A stretch of DNA of 64,000 nt from Bacteroidaceae bacterium (GTDB lineage: Bacteria > Bacteroidota > Bacteroidia > Bacteroidales > Bacteroidaceae): positions 248,001 to 312,000 of the forward strand of contig JAEESE010000001.1 of assembly GCA_016286165.1 (NCBI GenBank), in the 5' to 3' direction. How positions within the stretch are numbered: the stretch's first letter is position 1; each line of letters opens with the position of its first letter. The notes under the pieces are model-generated. The model saw nothing but the letters and a program-made list of their open reading frames with translations. It searched no databases and was not told the DNA's origin. A program made the translations under genes and the position numbers. Shown piece after piece: positions 1 through 7,623 of this stretch.

Positions 1-17
1 GTATCGAAGAAAAGGCA

Positions 18-25
18 TACCTTTG
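18..25 (+). promoter_or_regulatory. Candidate promoter (-7 element) of the tRNA-Ser/SRP/tRNA-Thr transcript
   Basis: TACCTTTG fits the Bacteroidota -7 consensus TAnnTTTG and lies about 30 nt before tRNA-Ser, so transcription would start near position 32. The matching -33 TTTG would fall before the window, so only half of the promoter can be seen. Confidence 0.55.
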
Positions 26-54
26 CAGCCGCAAAACTCAGAAAGCCTACAAGA

Positions 55-142
55 GGAGAGATGCTCGAGTGGCTGAAGAGGCACGCCTGGAAAGCGTGTA
101 ACCGGCAAAACTGGTTCCCGGGTTCGAATCCCGGTCTCTCCG
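55..142 (+). tRNA. tRNA-Ser (anticodon GGA)
   Basis: An 88-nt cloverleaf: acceptor stem GGAGAGA pairs with TCTCTCC, followed by discriminator G. The anticodon loop CTGGAAA gives anticodon GGA (Ser, UCC/UCU). A long variable arm typical of class II tRNAs is present, and the T-loop is GGTTCGAATCCC. CCA is not encoded. It is first in a short RNA operon with the SRP RNA and tRNA-Thr. Confidence 0.95.
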
Positions 143-182
143 CTTGAAAGGGTGCACAGAGTGATGCGCTATCGTACAGTTG

Positions 183-286
183 ACACGGGAAAGTCCTGTA
201 CGGCCAGCTCCCTTCGAATCCCCCAGGGCTTGACCGCAGCAAGGGTAGTTGGTTGTAGCGGCGCGATGCAGATCGCTTTCCCACCC
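183..286 (+). ncRNA. ffs: Signal recognition particle RNA (small bacterial type, 4.5S-like)
   Basis: The ends pair (GGGAAAG at 187-193 with CTTTCCC at 276-282), giving a hairpin of about 100 nt. The apex carries the SRP helix-8 signature of Bacteroidota form, CCCCCAGGG...GACCGCAGCAAGGGTA, in which the Ffh-binding internal loop is AGCA/CAGG-like. It binds Ffh and targets ribosomes making membrane and secreted proteins. It sits between tRNA-Ser and tRNA-Thr and is probably cut out of one transcript. The exact ends are estimated from the pairing. Confidence 0.82.
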
Positions 287-360
287 GCCTCTTTAGCTCA
301 GTTGGCCAGAGCACGTGATTTGTAATCTCGGGGTCGTTGGTTCGAATCCGACAAGAGGCT
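287..360 (+). tRNA. tRNA-Thr (anticodon TGT)
   Basis: A 74-nt cloverleaf: acceptor GCCTCTT pairs with AAGAGGC, discriminator T, anticodon loop TTTGTAA with anticodon TGT, and T-arm GTTGGTTCGAATCCGAC. CCA is not encoded. It abuts the SRP RNA directly and is followed by a terminator. Confidence 0.95.
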
Positions 361-370
361 CACCCGAATG

Positions 371-407
371 AAACCGCAGGTTCTACACAAGAACTTGCGG
401 TTTTTTT
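371..407 (+). terminator. Rho-independent terminator of the small RNA operon
   Basis: AACCGCAGGTTCT and AGAACTTGCGGTT form a long hairpin with a short loop, followed by a run of seven T. It ends the tRNA-Ser/SRP/tRNA-Thr transcript. Confidence 0.85.
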
Positions 408-479
408 GTTTGGCGGGTGTGCCAATTTTGCCTCTAATGACGAAAAATGCGTTATTTTTTCTATTTCTGATTAGATATT

Positions 480-512
480 TTTGTCGGAATACAAAATAAA
501 GTATTAAATTTG
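480..512 (+). promoter_or_regulatory. Bacteroidota-type promoter of the saccharide cluster
   Basis: TTTG at 480-483, a 21-nt spacer, then TAAATTTG at 505-512: a full match to the TTTG / TAnnTTTG consensus. Transcription would start near 519, leaving a leader of about 65 nt before the first oxidoreductase gene. Confidence 0.7.
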
Positions 513-584
513 TGGCGTCTTTTGAAGAATTATCATCATTTTACCAACAAACTAACATAAATCACAAAGAATAACACCTTACAC

Positions 585-1667
585 ATGATGAACATAAAAG
601 TCGGAATAATAGGCTTCGGCCGAATGGGACGATACTATCTAAAGGAGTTTCAGAGCAACCCATACTACGAAGTCGCCTACGTTTGCGATATCGACGAGGA
701 ATGCAGAGCACTGGCCCGCAAGATGGCTCCCGAGGCGAAGATTGTTGCCGATGAACAGCAGATCTTTGAGGACCCGCAAGTGCAGGTGGTGGCGCTCTGC
801 GCCATGGCCGACTCTCGCCCCGAGCAGATACGCAAGGCGGTAGCGGCGGGCAAGCATATCATAGCCGAGAAACCTCTTGCCGACACGATAGAGCGCGAGT
901 GGGAGATGGTGGAGCTGGTGGAGAATGCTCCCGTGCAAAGCACGGTGAACATGTATCTGCAGAACGCGTGGTACCACCATGAGATGCGCAACGCCATTGA
1001 CCGCGGCGAGCTAGGCGAATTGGCCATAATGCGCATCTGCCACATGACGCCCGGACTGGCGCCTGGCGAAGGGCACGAGGCCGAGGGACCGTCGTTCCAC
1101 GACTGCGGTATGCACTATGTGAACCTTGCGCGCTGGTATGCGCGTAGTGAATATAAGACGTGGCATGCCCAAGGCATGCGCATGTGGGCTTGGAAGGACC
1201 CGTGGTGGCTCCAGGTGCACGGCACGTTCGACAACGGCATCGTCTACGATATCACCCAGGGCTTCGTCTACGGCCAGTTGTCGAAGGAACAGACGCATAA
1301 CTCATACGTGGAGCTCATCGGCACGAAGGGCTTCTGCCGCATGACGCACGACTTCAAGACGGCGGTAGTGGATATCCACGGCGTGACGGAAACGCAGCAT
1401 ATCGAGCGACCCTTCGGCGGCAAGAACATCGACCGCCTGATAGAAGAGATGGCATCGAGCATAAAGACGGGGGTGCGCGACAGGCACATGCCGTCGTTCC
1501 GTGACTCTGCCATAGCCTCGCAAAACGCTTGGAACATGCTCGAGGACGCACGCCAGCACGACCTGCCGGCGATAGGCACTCACGAGGAGCTCGAGGAGAT
1601 ATGGGAGTATCGCCGCAACCTGAAGGACGGCTACGGACTGCTGCCGAGGAATAATAAGAATGTTTGA
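585..1667 (+). CDS. Gfo/Idh/MocA-family oxidoreductase, cytoplasmic
   Basis: NAD(P)-dependent sugar oxidoreductase, 360 aa. A Rossmann fold starts at the N-terminus (VGIIGFGRMGRYY). The family EKP motif is present (AEKPLAD, about residue 102), as is the later segment HDCGMHYVNLARWY, which resembles the family's catalytic D-x-x-x-H region. There is no signal peptide, so it should act in the cytoplasm, unlike the next gene. ATG at 585 and 588 are both possible; the encoded start differs by one Met. It is the first gene of the cluster and has a strong promoter upstream. In characterised 3-keto-glycoside pathways, enzymes of this family oxidise or reduce the C3 hydroxyl of sugars; that role here is inferred from the DUF1080 neighbours. 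The stop codon lies inside the first unit of a heptamer repeat. Confidence 0.88.
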   Translation: MMNIKVGIIGFGRMGRYYLKEFQSNPYYEVAYVCDIDEECRALARKMAPEAKIVADEQQIFEDPQVQVVALCAMADSRPEQIRKAVAAGKHIIAEKPLADTIEREWEMVELVENAPVQSTVNMYLQNAWYHHEMRNAIDRGELGELAIMRICHMTPGLAPGEGHEAEGPSFHDCGMHYVNLARWYARSEYKTWHAQGMRMWAWKDPWWLQVHGTFDNGIVYDITQGFVYGQLSKEQTHNSYVELIGTKGFCRMTHDFKTAVVDIHGVTETQHIERPFGGKNIDRLIEEMASSIKTGVRDRHMPSFRDSAIASQNAWNMLEDARQHDLPAIGTHEELEEIWEYRRNLKDGYGLLPRNNKNV

Positions 1668-1804
1668 TAGTTGACAGTTGATAGTTGACAGTTGATAGTT
1701 GACAGTTGATAGTTGACAGTTGACGGTTGATAGTTGATAGTTGATAGTTGACAGTTGACGGTTGAAACCTGAAACTTGAAACCTGAAACTTGAAACCTGA
1801 AACC
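1664..1804 (+). repeat. Heptanucleotide tandem repeats (TTGAYRG x14, then TGAAACY x6)
   Basis: From 1664 to 1761 there are fourteen 7-bp units, TTGATAG, TTGACAG or TTGACGG. From about 1762 to 1804 the unit changes to TGAAACC or TGAAACT. The first unit supplies the TGA stop of the upstream gene. This fills most of the 210-bp gap between the two oxidoreductase genes; the rest of the gap is AT-rich leader with no clear promoter. Confidence 0.9.
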
Positions 1805-1877
1805 TGAATAATAAAGACTTACTAACCAACACTTTATAAATTAACACTAACACTAAACTTTAAACACAGAACAAACC

Positions 1878-3365
1878 ATGGCTGACGTTTCAAGAAGAGA
1901 CTTTCTCAAGCGTGGCTCTGCTGCGCTCGCGGGCATGATTGTTGCCCCGACCATCGTTCCTAACACTGTACTCGGCGCTGCCAAGAAGCCCGGACGCAAG
2001 GCTCCCAGCGACAAGCTGAACATCCTCGGCGTGGGTGTAGGCGGCCGCGGTGCTGCCGACATCGCTGAAATGGCGAAGACCGAGAATATCATCGGCCTCT
2101 GCGACTGCGACTGGAAGTACGCTAAAGCCGTGCTGGACAAGTATCCTGACGCTAAGAAGTACACCGAGTACCGCAAGATGTACGACGAGATGCTGAAGTC
2201 GGCCGACGCCGTAATGGTAGCTACCGCCGACCACACGCACGCCATCATCGCTGCCGATGCCATTCAGGCCGGCAAGCACGTGTATGTGGAGAAACCTATG
2301 ACGCTCTATGCTTACGAGAGCCGTCTGCTCACCAAACTGGCTGCTAAGTACAAAGTGGCTACCCAGCAGGGTAACCAAGGTGCCTCAAGCTCCGGCACAC
2401 GCAAGGCCATCAACTGGCTGTGGAACGGCGAGATAGGTGAGGTGACCAAGATTGAGGCCTTCACCAACCGTCCCATCTGGCCGCAGGGCATGCAGACGCC
2501 CAAGGAGGCACAGGCAGTGCCTGCTACCATGAACTGGGAAGCCTTCATCGGCCCCGCTCAGATGCGCCCCTACAACGAGGCTTACACGCCCTGGAACTTC
2601 CGCGGCTGGTGGCCCTTCGGCTCCGGCGCCCTCGGTGATATGGCCAACCATATCCTCGCCGTGGCCTTCACAGGTCTGAAACTTGGCTCGCCGACGGCTA
2701 TCCTCGGCAGCTCCACAATGCTGATGCCTGACAGCTGCCCGTCGGCACAAAAGGTGACCTATCGCTTCCCCGCTCGCGACAACCTGCCCAAGCTGGGTCT
2801 GCCCGCTTGCGAACTGACTTGGTACGACGGCGGCCTGCGCCCGAACATCCCATTTGACATGCCCGAAGGCAAGCACTTCGACGGCAACGGCGTCTGCATC
2901 TTCTACGGCACGAAGGACATCATGGTAGTCGGTACCTACGGCTACGACCCGTTCCTCGTCAGCGGCCGCAACCCCGTGGTGCCTGAGCTCTGCCGCGTAG
3001 TGAAGAACGACAACCACCAGCAGGACTGGATCCGTGCGTGCAAGGAGAGTGCCGACAGCCGCGTGCCCGCCGCCTCCGACTTCGCCATCAGCGGACCGCT
3101 GAACGAGAACATCGTGATGGGCGTGGCAGCCGTGCGTCTGCAGGAGCTCGACCAGTGGCTCAAATGGGACGGCGAGAAGATGCGCTTCACCAACATCTCA
3201 CCCGATGCCAAGCTGCACGTCTCCAACGCCATCGAGTTCTCTATCCACGACGGTCATCCCTCGTTCACCTCGGCCGACAAGGTGGAGATCAACGCCGCCG
3301 AGTACGCAGCACGTCTCATCAAGCCCGTCTATCACAACGGCTTCGTGCTGCCTGAACTGCCATAA
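1878..3365 (+). CDS. Tat-exported Gfo/Idh/MocA-family oxidoreductase
   Basis: 495 aa. The N-terminus has a twin-arginine signal (SRRDFLKRGSAALAG), so the folded protein with its nicotinamide cofactor is probably exported to the periplasm. The Rossmann region follows (NILGVGVGGRGAADI), then VEKPMTLYAYE with the family EKP motif, and the segment GNQGASSSGTRK...NRPIWPQG typical of the exported, long subfamily. This subfamily includes enzymes acting on glycosides and the GH109 glycosidases; the present substrate is unknown. Lying directly upstream of two DUF1080 genes, it is a good candidate for the periplasmic C3 oxidation or reduction step. The start is set by the Tat motif. Confidence 0.88.
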   Translation: MADVSRRDFLKRGSAALAGMIVAPTIVPNTVLGAAKKPGRKAPSDKLNILGVGVGGRGAADIAEMAKTENIIGLCDCDWKYAKAVLDKYPDAKKYTEYRKMYDEMLKSADAVMVATADHTHAIIAADAIQAGKHVYVEKPMTLYAYESRLLTKLAAKYKVATQQGNQGASSSGTRKAINWLWNGEIGEVTKIEAFTNRPIWPQGMQTPKEAQAVPATMNWEAFIGPAQMRPYNEAYTPWNFRGWWPFGSGALGDMANHILAVAFTGLKLGSPTAILGSSTMLMPDSCPSAQKVTYRFPARDNLPKLGLPACELTWYDGGLRPNIPFDMPEGKHFDGNGVCIFYGTKDIMVVGTYGYDPFLVSGRNPVVPELCRVVKNDNHQQDWIRACKESADSRVPAASDFAISGPLNENIVMGVAAVRLQELDQWLKWDGEKMRFTNISPDAKLHVSNAIEFSIHDGHPSFTSADKVEINAAEYAARLIKPVYHNGFVLPELP

Positions 3366-3375
3366 GTATTTTTTC

Positions 3376-3447
3376 ACAACGAATTAGACGAATTCTTGAC
3401 TATTAACATCTCATTCAAGATTCATTTTAATTCGTTTAATTCGTTGT
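3376..3447. repeat. Imperfect inverted repeat downstream of the Tat oxidoreductase
   Basis: The 19-bp arms at 3376-3394 and 3429-3447 are reverse complements with one mismatch (ACAACGAATTAGACGAATT against AATTCGTTTAATTCGTTGT). Extra pairing inside the loop is possible. It could form an attenuating or mRNA-end hairpin; there is no T-run. The right arm recurs at 3481-3500 and in part near 4325. Confidence 0.7.
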
Positions 3448-3510
3448 AAGATGAAAACTGAGCACAACGTTAATTCATTTTAATTCGTTTAATTCGTTGT
3501 AAGATGAAAA
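3420..3510 (+). repeat. 38-bp direct repeat covering a start codon
   Basis: The segment at 3420-3457 is repeated at 3473-3510 (period 53 bp), including GTTGTAAGATGAAAA. The second copy holds the start codon of the DUF1080 gene. The first copy opens a 10-codon ORF at 3451-3483 (MKTEHNVNSF), which ends before the real start. Confidence 0.85.
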
Positions 3511-4313
3511 AATTATCAATTTTTATAGCTTATCTGTTATTCGTCCTTTCGCCTTTAGCTGCCCAGAAGACCGTGACCATCGTCTGCTCCCAGGGTTTCC
3601 AAGGCCCTGAGCTGTGGGACCGCCACGAGCTGCCCGTTGACAAACAAGGTTATTTTGCTATCTTCGACGGCAAGACATTCGCTGGCTGGCGTGGCTATGG
3701 CAAGAACTATATGCCCTCGAAATGGAAGGTAGAGGACGGCGCTATCCACCTCGACAGCAAGGCCAAGGGCGAGGGCGGCGACATCATCTTCGCCCATCAG
3801 TTCGGTCCAAACTTCGAGTTTGAGATGGAGTGGAAGATTGCCGAGGGAGGCAACTCCGGCATCTTCTACCTCGCCAAGGAAACGGCCAATGCCGACCGCA
3901 CCGGCCTCGAACCCATCTACATCTCATGCCCTGAGTGTCAGGTTCTCGACAACGAGCGTCACCCCGATGCCAAGCTCGGCAAGGACAACAACCGTCAGGC
4001 CGGTTCACTCTACGACATGATTCCCGCTAAGCCCCAGAATGCCAAACCAGCCGGACAGTGGAACAAGATCCGTATCCGTGTGCAGGACGGCACCGTAACC
4101 CATTTCCAGAATGGCGTGCAGGTGCTGCAGTACAAGCTCTGGACACCCGAATGGACAGCCCTGCTGCAGGACAGTAAGTTCAGCGAGAAAGCATGGCCAG
4201 TAGCCTTCGACCTGCTCAACAACTGTGGCGGCGCTGATCGCAAAGGCTTCATCGGTATGCAAGATCATGGCGATGACGTTTGGTACAGGAATATTAAAGT
4301 CAAGGAACTATAA
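3504..4313 (+). CDS. DUF1080 protein (3-keto-disaccharide hydrolase family), secreted
   Basis: 269 aa with a Sec signal peptide in residues 1-21 ending in LAAQ. The rest is one jelly-roll DUF1080 domain (PF06439): GYFAIFDGKTFAGWRGYG, then GGDIIFAHQF, EGGNSGIFYLA, CQVLDNERHPDA, SLYDMIPAKPQN and the closing GFIGMQDHGDDVWYRNIKV, all hallmark segments. Members cleave glycosides whose C3 has been oxidised to a ketone. It is 33% shorter than multidomain members but complete for a single domain. It is paralogous to the next gene, and the two probably differ in anomer or linkage preference, which is inference. The start lies in the second copy of a 38-bp repeat. Confidence 0.88.
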   Translation: MKKLSIFIAYLLFVLSPLAAQKTVTIVCSQGFQGPELWDRHELPVDKQGYFAIFDGKTFAGWRGYGKNYMPSKWKVEDGAIHLDSKAKGEGGDIIFAHQFGPNFEFEMEWKIAEGGNSGIFYLAKETANADRTGLEPIYISCPECQVLDNERHPDAKLGKDNNRQAGSLYDMIPAKPQNAKPAGQWNKIRIRVQDGTVTHFQNGVQVLQYKLWTPEWTALLQDSKFSEKAWPVAFDLLNNCGGADRKGFIGMQDHGDDVWYRNIKVKEL

Positions 4314-4357
4314 GAAGACACGTCATTCGTTTAATTCGCATCATTCATTATAATAAA

Positions 4358-5221
4358 ATGAAAAAAGGTATATTATTATTTCTCTTAGGCGCAGTAGTCG
4401 GTTTTGGTGCCAAATGGCTCATGGACGATTGTTGCAACAAGTCCTGCGCAGCTCCTGAAGCTGCAGGCGAGAGCCCTATAGCCCTCGTGGCCGACGGCCC
4501 CAATATCGATATCGCAACACTTCCTGTTGACGAGGAAGGTTTCATCGTGCTCTTCAACGGCGAGAACCTCGACGGTTGGCGCGGCTATGGCATGGACGTG
4601 CCTCCCACCAGCTGGGAAGTGAGCGACGGTGCCATTCACCTCAAGGGCTCCGGCACAGGCGAGGCTCAGGCTGAAGGCGGCGGCGACCTCATCTTCGCAC
4701 ATAAGTTCCAGAACTTTGAGCTGCAGCTGGAGTACAAGATCTCCGAGGGCGGCAACTCCGGTATCTTCTATCTCGCTCAGGAGGTGAAGGATGCCGAGGG
4801 CAAGGAATACCTTCCCATATGGCAGTCGTGCTCTGAGTATCAGGTGCTCGACAATGCCAAGCACCCCGATGCACAGCTCGGCGTAGATGGCAACCGTCAG
4901 GCTGCTTCGCTCTACGACATGATTCCAGCCAAGCCCCAGAACGCCAATCCCGCCGGCGAGTGGAACCAGGCTAAGATCATGGTTTACAAAGGAACTGTAG
5001 TGCACGGACAGAACGGCACTAACGTGCTCGAATATCACCTCTGGACGCCGAAATGGACTGAGATGCTTCAGGCCAGCAAGTTCGCCGAGGGCGGCGACTT
5101 CCCCTACGCTTTCAACCTGCTCAACAACATGGGCGGCGAGAACCACGAAGGTTATATCGGCCTGCAGGACCACGGCGACGATGTGTGGTACAGGAACATC
5201 CGTATAAAGATTTTGGATTAA
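4358..5221 (+). CDS. DUF1080 protein (3-keto-disaccharide hydrolase family), membrane-anchored or exported
   Basis: 287 aa, clearly paralogous to the gene before it and 44 bp downstream. The N-terminal hydrophobic segment (residues 4-17) is followed by a Cys-rich stretch DDCCNKSC with no standard cleavage site or clean lipobox, so it may remain anchored in the inner membrane. The DUF1080 domain follows: GFIVLFNGENLDGWRGYG, GGGDLIFAHKF, EGGNSGIFYLAQE, YQVLDNAKHPDA, SLYDMIPAKPQN, GLQDHGDDVWYRNIRI. The expected role is hydrolysis of 3-keto-glycosides made by the oxidoreductases upstream. The two copies suggest two substrates or two locations. Confidence 0.87.
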   Translation: MKKGILLFLLGAVVGFGAKWLMDDCCNKSCAAPEAAGESPIALVADGPNIDIATLPVDEEGFIVLFNGENLDGWRGYGMDVPPTSWEVSDGAIHLKGSGTGEAQAEGGGDLIFAHKFQNFELQLEYKISEGGNSGIFYLAQEVKDAEGKEYLPIWQSCSEYQVLDNAKHPDAQLGVDGNRQAASLYDMIPAKPQNANPAGEWNQAKIMVYKGTVVHGQNGTNVLEYHLWTPKWTEMLQASKFAEGGDFPYAFNLLNNMGGENHEGYIGLQDHGDDVWYRNIRIKILD

Positions 5222-5285
5222 GGCTCATCTCTGCCTCCTCCCCAAATGAGGGGAGAGAGGCAAGCCTTTTACTTTCTTGATTATC

Positions 5286-6680
5286 GTGAACAGGAGAGAT
5301 TTTCTTAAGAAATCAGCGATGCTCTCCGTGGCTCTGCCGGCTGCGGAGATGGCACGTGCAGCAGAATACGTCCCGGGAACCGAGGTGAGCGCCTCGGCTG
5401 CTCGGGACGAGCTTTCTGCGGCCGACGGTGCCCTGATAGCATCAGCTCCTATGCTCCAGAACTACGCTGAGGACAGCATAGGGATAGCTTTTGCCGTAAA
5501 CGATATGGCAAACGGCTTTGTGGAGATAGGACGTAAGCCCAACCTCAGCGATGCACGCAGAGTGATGTCCGGCGGTTATCGTATGGCAGAAATCAGCGAC
5601 CGCGTAGCGCAGGTGCGAATCACAGACCTACAGCCTGCCACTACATATTATTATCGTATAGGCGCTGAGCGAATCAGCTACAAAGGCGGCTACAACATGA
5701 AGAACCTGGGCCGCGAAACGGATGAGCATATCTATTGCTTCACCACTGCCGGCAAAGATGCCCGGGCGCATTTCTGCGTCATCAACGACACTCATGTGCA
5801 GTGGGAGCCCTTCGGCCGAGCTATAGAGAAGATTGCCGCCTTGGCACCCTCATGTGTCGTCTGGAACGGCGATGCCTGCAACGTGGAAGAGACGATAGAG
5901 GCTCAGATGCGCATCTTCCTGAAGCCCGAGATAGCCCGCAAGGATTATGCCGCCTCGACGCCATACCTGCTTTGCACCGGTAACCACGACTTTCGAGGCT
6001 TGGCCAACCGTCATCTCGAACGCGTTTGGATGTACCGCCAGCCCGAGGAACGAGCCGTGCGCGACTGGGACCTGGGACGTAACTTCGCTCTGCGCATGGG
6101 CGATATAGCCATGATAGGTCTGGACACGGGCGAGGATAAGTTGGATACCAACCCTGCGTTTGCCGGTATCTTCAAGATGAAGGAATACCGTGAGGCTCAG
6201 GCACTATGGCTCGCTGATGCCTTGAAACGCAAGGACATTGCCTCGGCGCCGTTCCTCGTAGCCTTCTGTCATATCCCCCTCTACGATCCCAATGCCAAGC
6301 ACAACCCCGGCGACGTAGCTCCAGCCGACACAGACCCGCGCTACGACAGCAATTTCGCCATGTGGCAACGCACGTGTGCACAACTCTGGCTGCCGTTGCT
6401 CGAGAAAGCCGGCTGCCAGCTCATCATCACTGCCCACCAGCATCGCTACCAGTATCATGCCGCAACAGCCGACAGGCCATGGGCGCAGATAGTGGGTGGC
6501 GGACCAGAGATGGGTGAATATGGCGGCAAGAAGAACCCTAACAAATTCCCGACAGTAATCGAGGGTAGGGTAGAAGACCGTCGGCTTCATATCACAATTC
6601 ACAACCTCGTAACACTCAAAGTTCAGGAAGAACTGGACTTCGAGCCGAGGAAAACACGCATGAGACGCAAACAACAGTAA
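5286..6680 (+). CDS. Exported calcineurin-like metallophosphoesterase
   Basis: 464 aa from GTG at 5286. A TTG nine bases upstream is in frame, but GTG gives the normal Tat-like start MNRRDFLKKSAMLSVALPA. An N-terminal Ig/Fn3-like domain (about 40-150) resembles that of purple acid phosphatases. The metallophosphatase core then follows: DTH near residue 168, GDAC near 194, GNHD near 231, CHIP near 327 and AHQH near 383, the usual metal ligands. It should remove phosphate from a periplasmic phosphoester. Its place in a saccharide operon suggests a sugar or cyclitol phosphate, but the sequence does not show this. The stop lies 11 bp before the next gene. Confidence 0.85.
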   Translation: MNRRDFLKKSAMLSVALPAAEMARAAEYVPGTEVSASAARDELSAADGALIASAPMLQNYAEDSIGIAFAVNDMANGFVEIGRKPNLSDARRVMSGGYRMAEISDRVAQVRITDLQPATTYYYRIGAERISYKGGYNMKNLGRETDEHIYCFTTAGKDARAHFCVINDTHVQWEPFGRAIEKIAALAPSCVVWNGDACNVEETIEAQMRIFLKPEIARKDYAASTPYLLCTGNHDFRGLANRHLERVWMYRQPEERAVRDWDLGRNFALRMGDIAMIGLDTGEDKLDTNPAFAGIFKMKEYREAQALWLADALKRKDIASAPFLVAFCHIPLYDPNAKHNPGDVAPADTDPRYDSNFAMWQRTCAQLWLPLLEKAGCQLIITAHQHRYQYHAATADRPWAQIVGGGPEMGEYGGKKNPNKFPTVIEGRVEDRRLHITIHNLVTLKVQEELDFEPRKTRMRRKQQ

Positions 6681-6691
6681 CAGAAAACGTA

Positions 6692-7585
6692 ATGAAAACA
6701 AGTAAGATTATCCTGGCCCTGACAGCTCTTATGCTGTGCACTGGCCTCTCTGCCAAGCCCAAGAAACAAATGGGCCTGCAACTTTACAGTATTCGTGAGG
6801 TTATCGGCTCGCCCGAGAAATATGCCCAGAACCATGTCGAGGTGTTCAAGAAACTCGCCTCATGGGGCTACACTGCAGTCGAGGCCGCCAGCTACGACCA
6901 AGGCCGCGGTACCTTCTATGGCGTATCACCCCAGCAGTTCCGTGCCGACTGCGAAGCTGCAGGCCTTGAGTGCCTCAGCAGTCATGCCACTCGCGGACTC
7001 AACGCCGATGAGCTCAAGAACCACGACTTTACCGAAGCCATGAAATGGTGGGACAAGGCTATTGCCGACCATAAAGCAGCCGGAATGAAATATATCGTGA
7101 CTCCTGGCTGGGGCGTGCCCAATACGTTGCAGGAAGCGCAGACGCTGTGCGACTATACCAATGCCATCGGCCGCAAATGTCAGGCTGCCGGACTCCGCTA
7201 CGGCTACCATACCCATTCGGGTGAGTTCCGCAAGGTCGAGGGTCAGGTGTGGATGGAATATTTCATGCAGCATACCGATGCCTCAGTGTTCTTCTGGCAG
7301 ATGGATACCTATTGGTGTGTCATGGCGCAGCAGTCGCCAGTACAGTACTTCAAGAAGTTCCCAGGTCGCTTTGCCATGCTCCATATCAAGGACCTTTATG
7401 AACTGGGCGAGAGCGGAATGGTGGACTTCAACGCCATCTTCCGCAATGCTGAGAAGGCCGGGCTCTGCGACTATATCGTGGAGATGGAAGGCACCGACGG
7501 CACCATCGACATCATGGAGGGTGTGCGCCGCTGCGCAGAATACCTACTTAACAACAAGCTCGTAAAGAAGAGCTATAGGAAATGA
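6692..7585 (+). CDS. Xylose-isomerase-like TIM-barrel protein, secreted
   Basis: 297 aa with a signal peptide (MKTSKIILALTALMLCTGLS) and a sugar phosphate isomerase/epimerase (AP endonuclease family 2) barrel. MGLQLYSIRE opens the first strand. Likely metal and substrate ligands are in YGYHTHSGEF, WQMDTYW, FAMLHIKDL and YIVEMEGTDGT. Relatives work with Gfo/Idh/MocA enzymes as inosose or 3-keto-sugar isomerases, epimerases or lyases. In this cluster a step on a 3-keto sugar or glycoside in the periplasm is the most likely role, which is inference. It is translated as part of the operon, 11 bp after the phosphoesterase. Confidence 0.83.
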   Translation: MKTSKIILALTALMLCTGLSAKPKKQMGLQLYSIREVIGSPEKYAQNHVEVFKKLASWGYTAVEAASYDQGRGTFYGVSPQQFRADCEAAGLECLSSHATRGLNADELKNHDFTEAMKWWDKAIADHKAAGMKYIVTPGWGVPNTLQEAQTLCDYTNAIGRKCQAAGLRYGYHTHSGEFRKVEGQVWMEYFMQHTDASVFFWQMDTYWCVMAQQSPVQYFKKFPGRFAMLHIKDLYELGESGMVDFNAIFRNAEKAGLCDYIVEMEGTDGTIDIMEGVRRCAEYLLNNKLVKKSYRK

Positions 7586-7623
7586 TGCCTCTCACAGATA
7601 TTTGTAGAGTAAAGTAATGAAGG

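Noticed and set aside
1664..1804. CRISPR array
   Set aside because: The repeats are 7 bp with no spacers and there are no cas genes in the window.
2385..3017. 210-aa - strand ORF opposite the Tat oxidoreductase
   Set aside because: A shadow of a conserved gene; composition is low-complexity His/Val/Ala-rich with no family features.
5277..5285. TTG start of the metallophosphoesterase
   Set aside because: The GTG at 5286 gives the standard exported start MNRRDFLKK; three extra residues from TTG add nothing.
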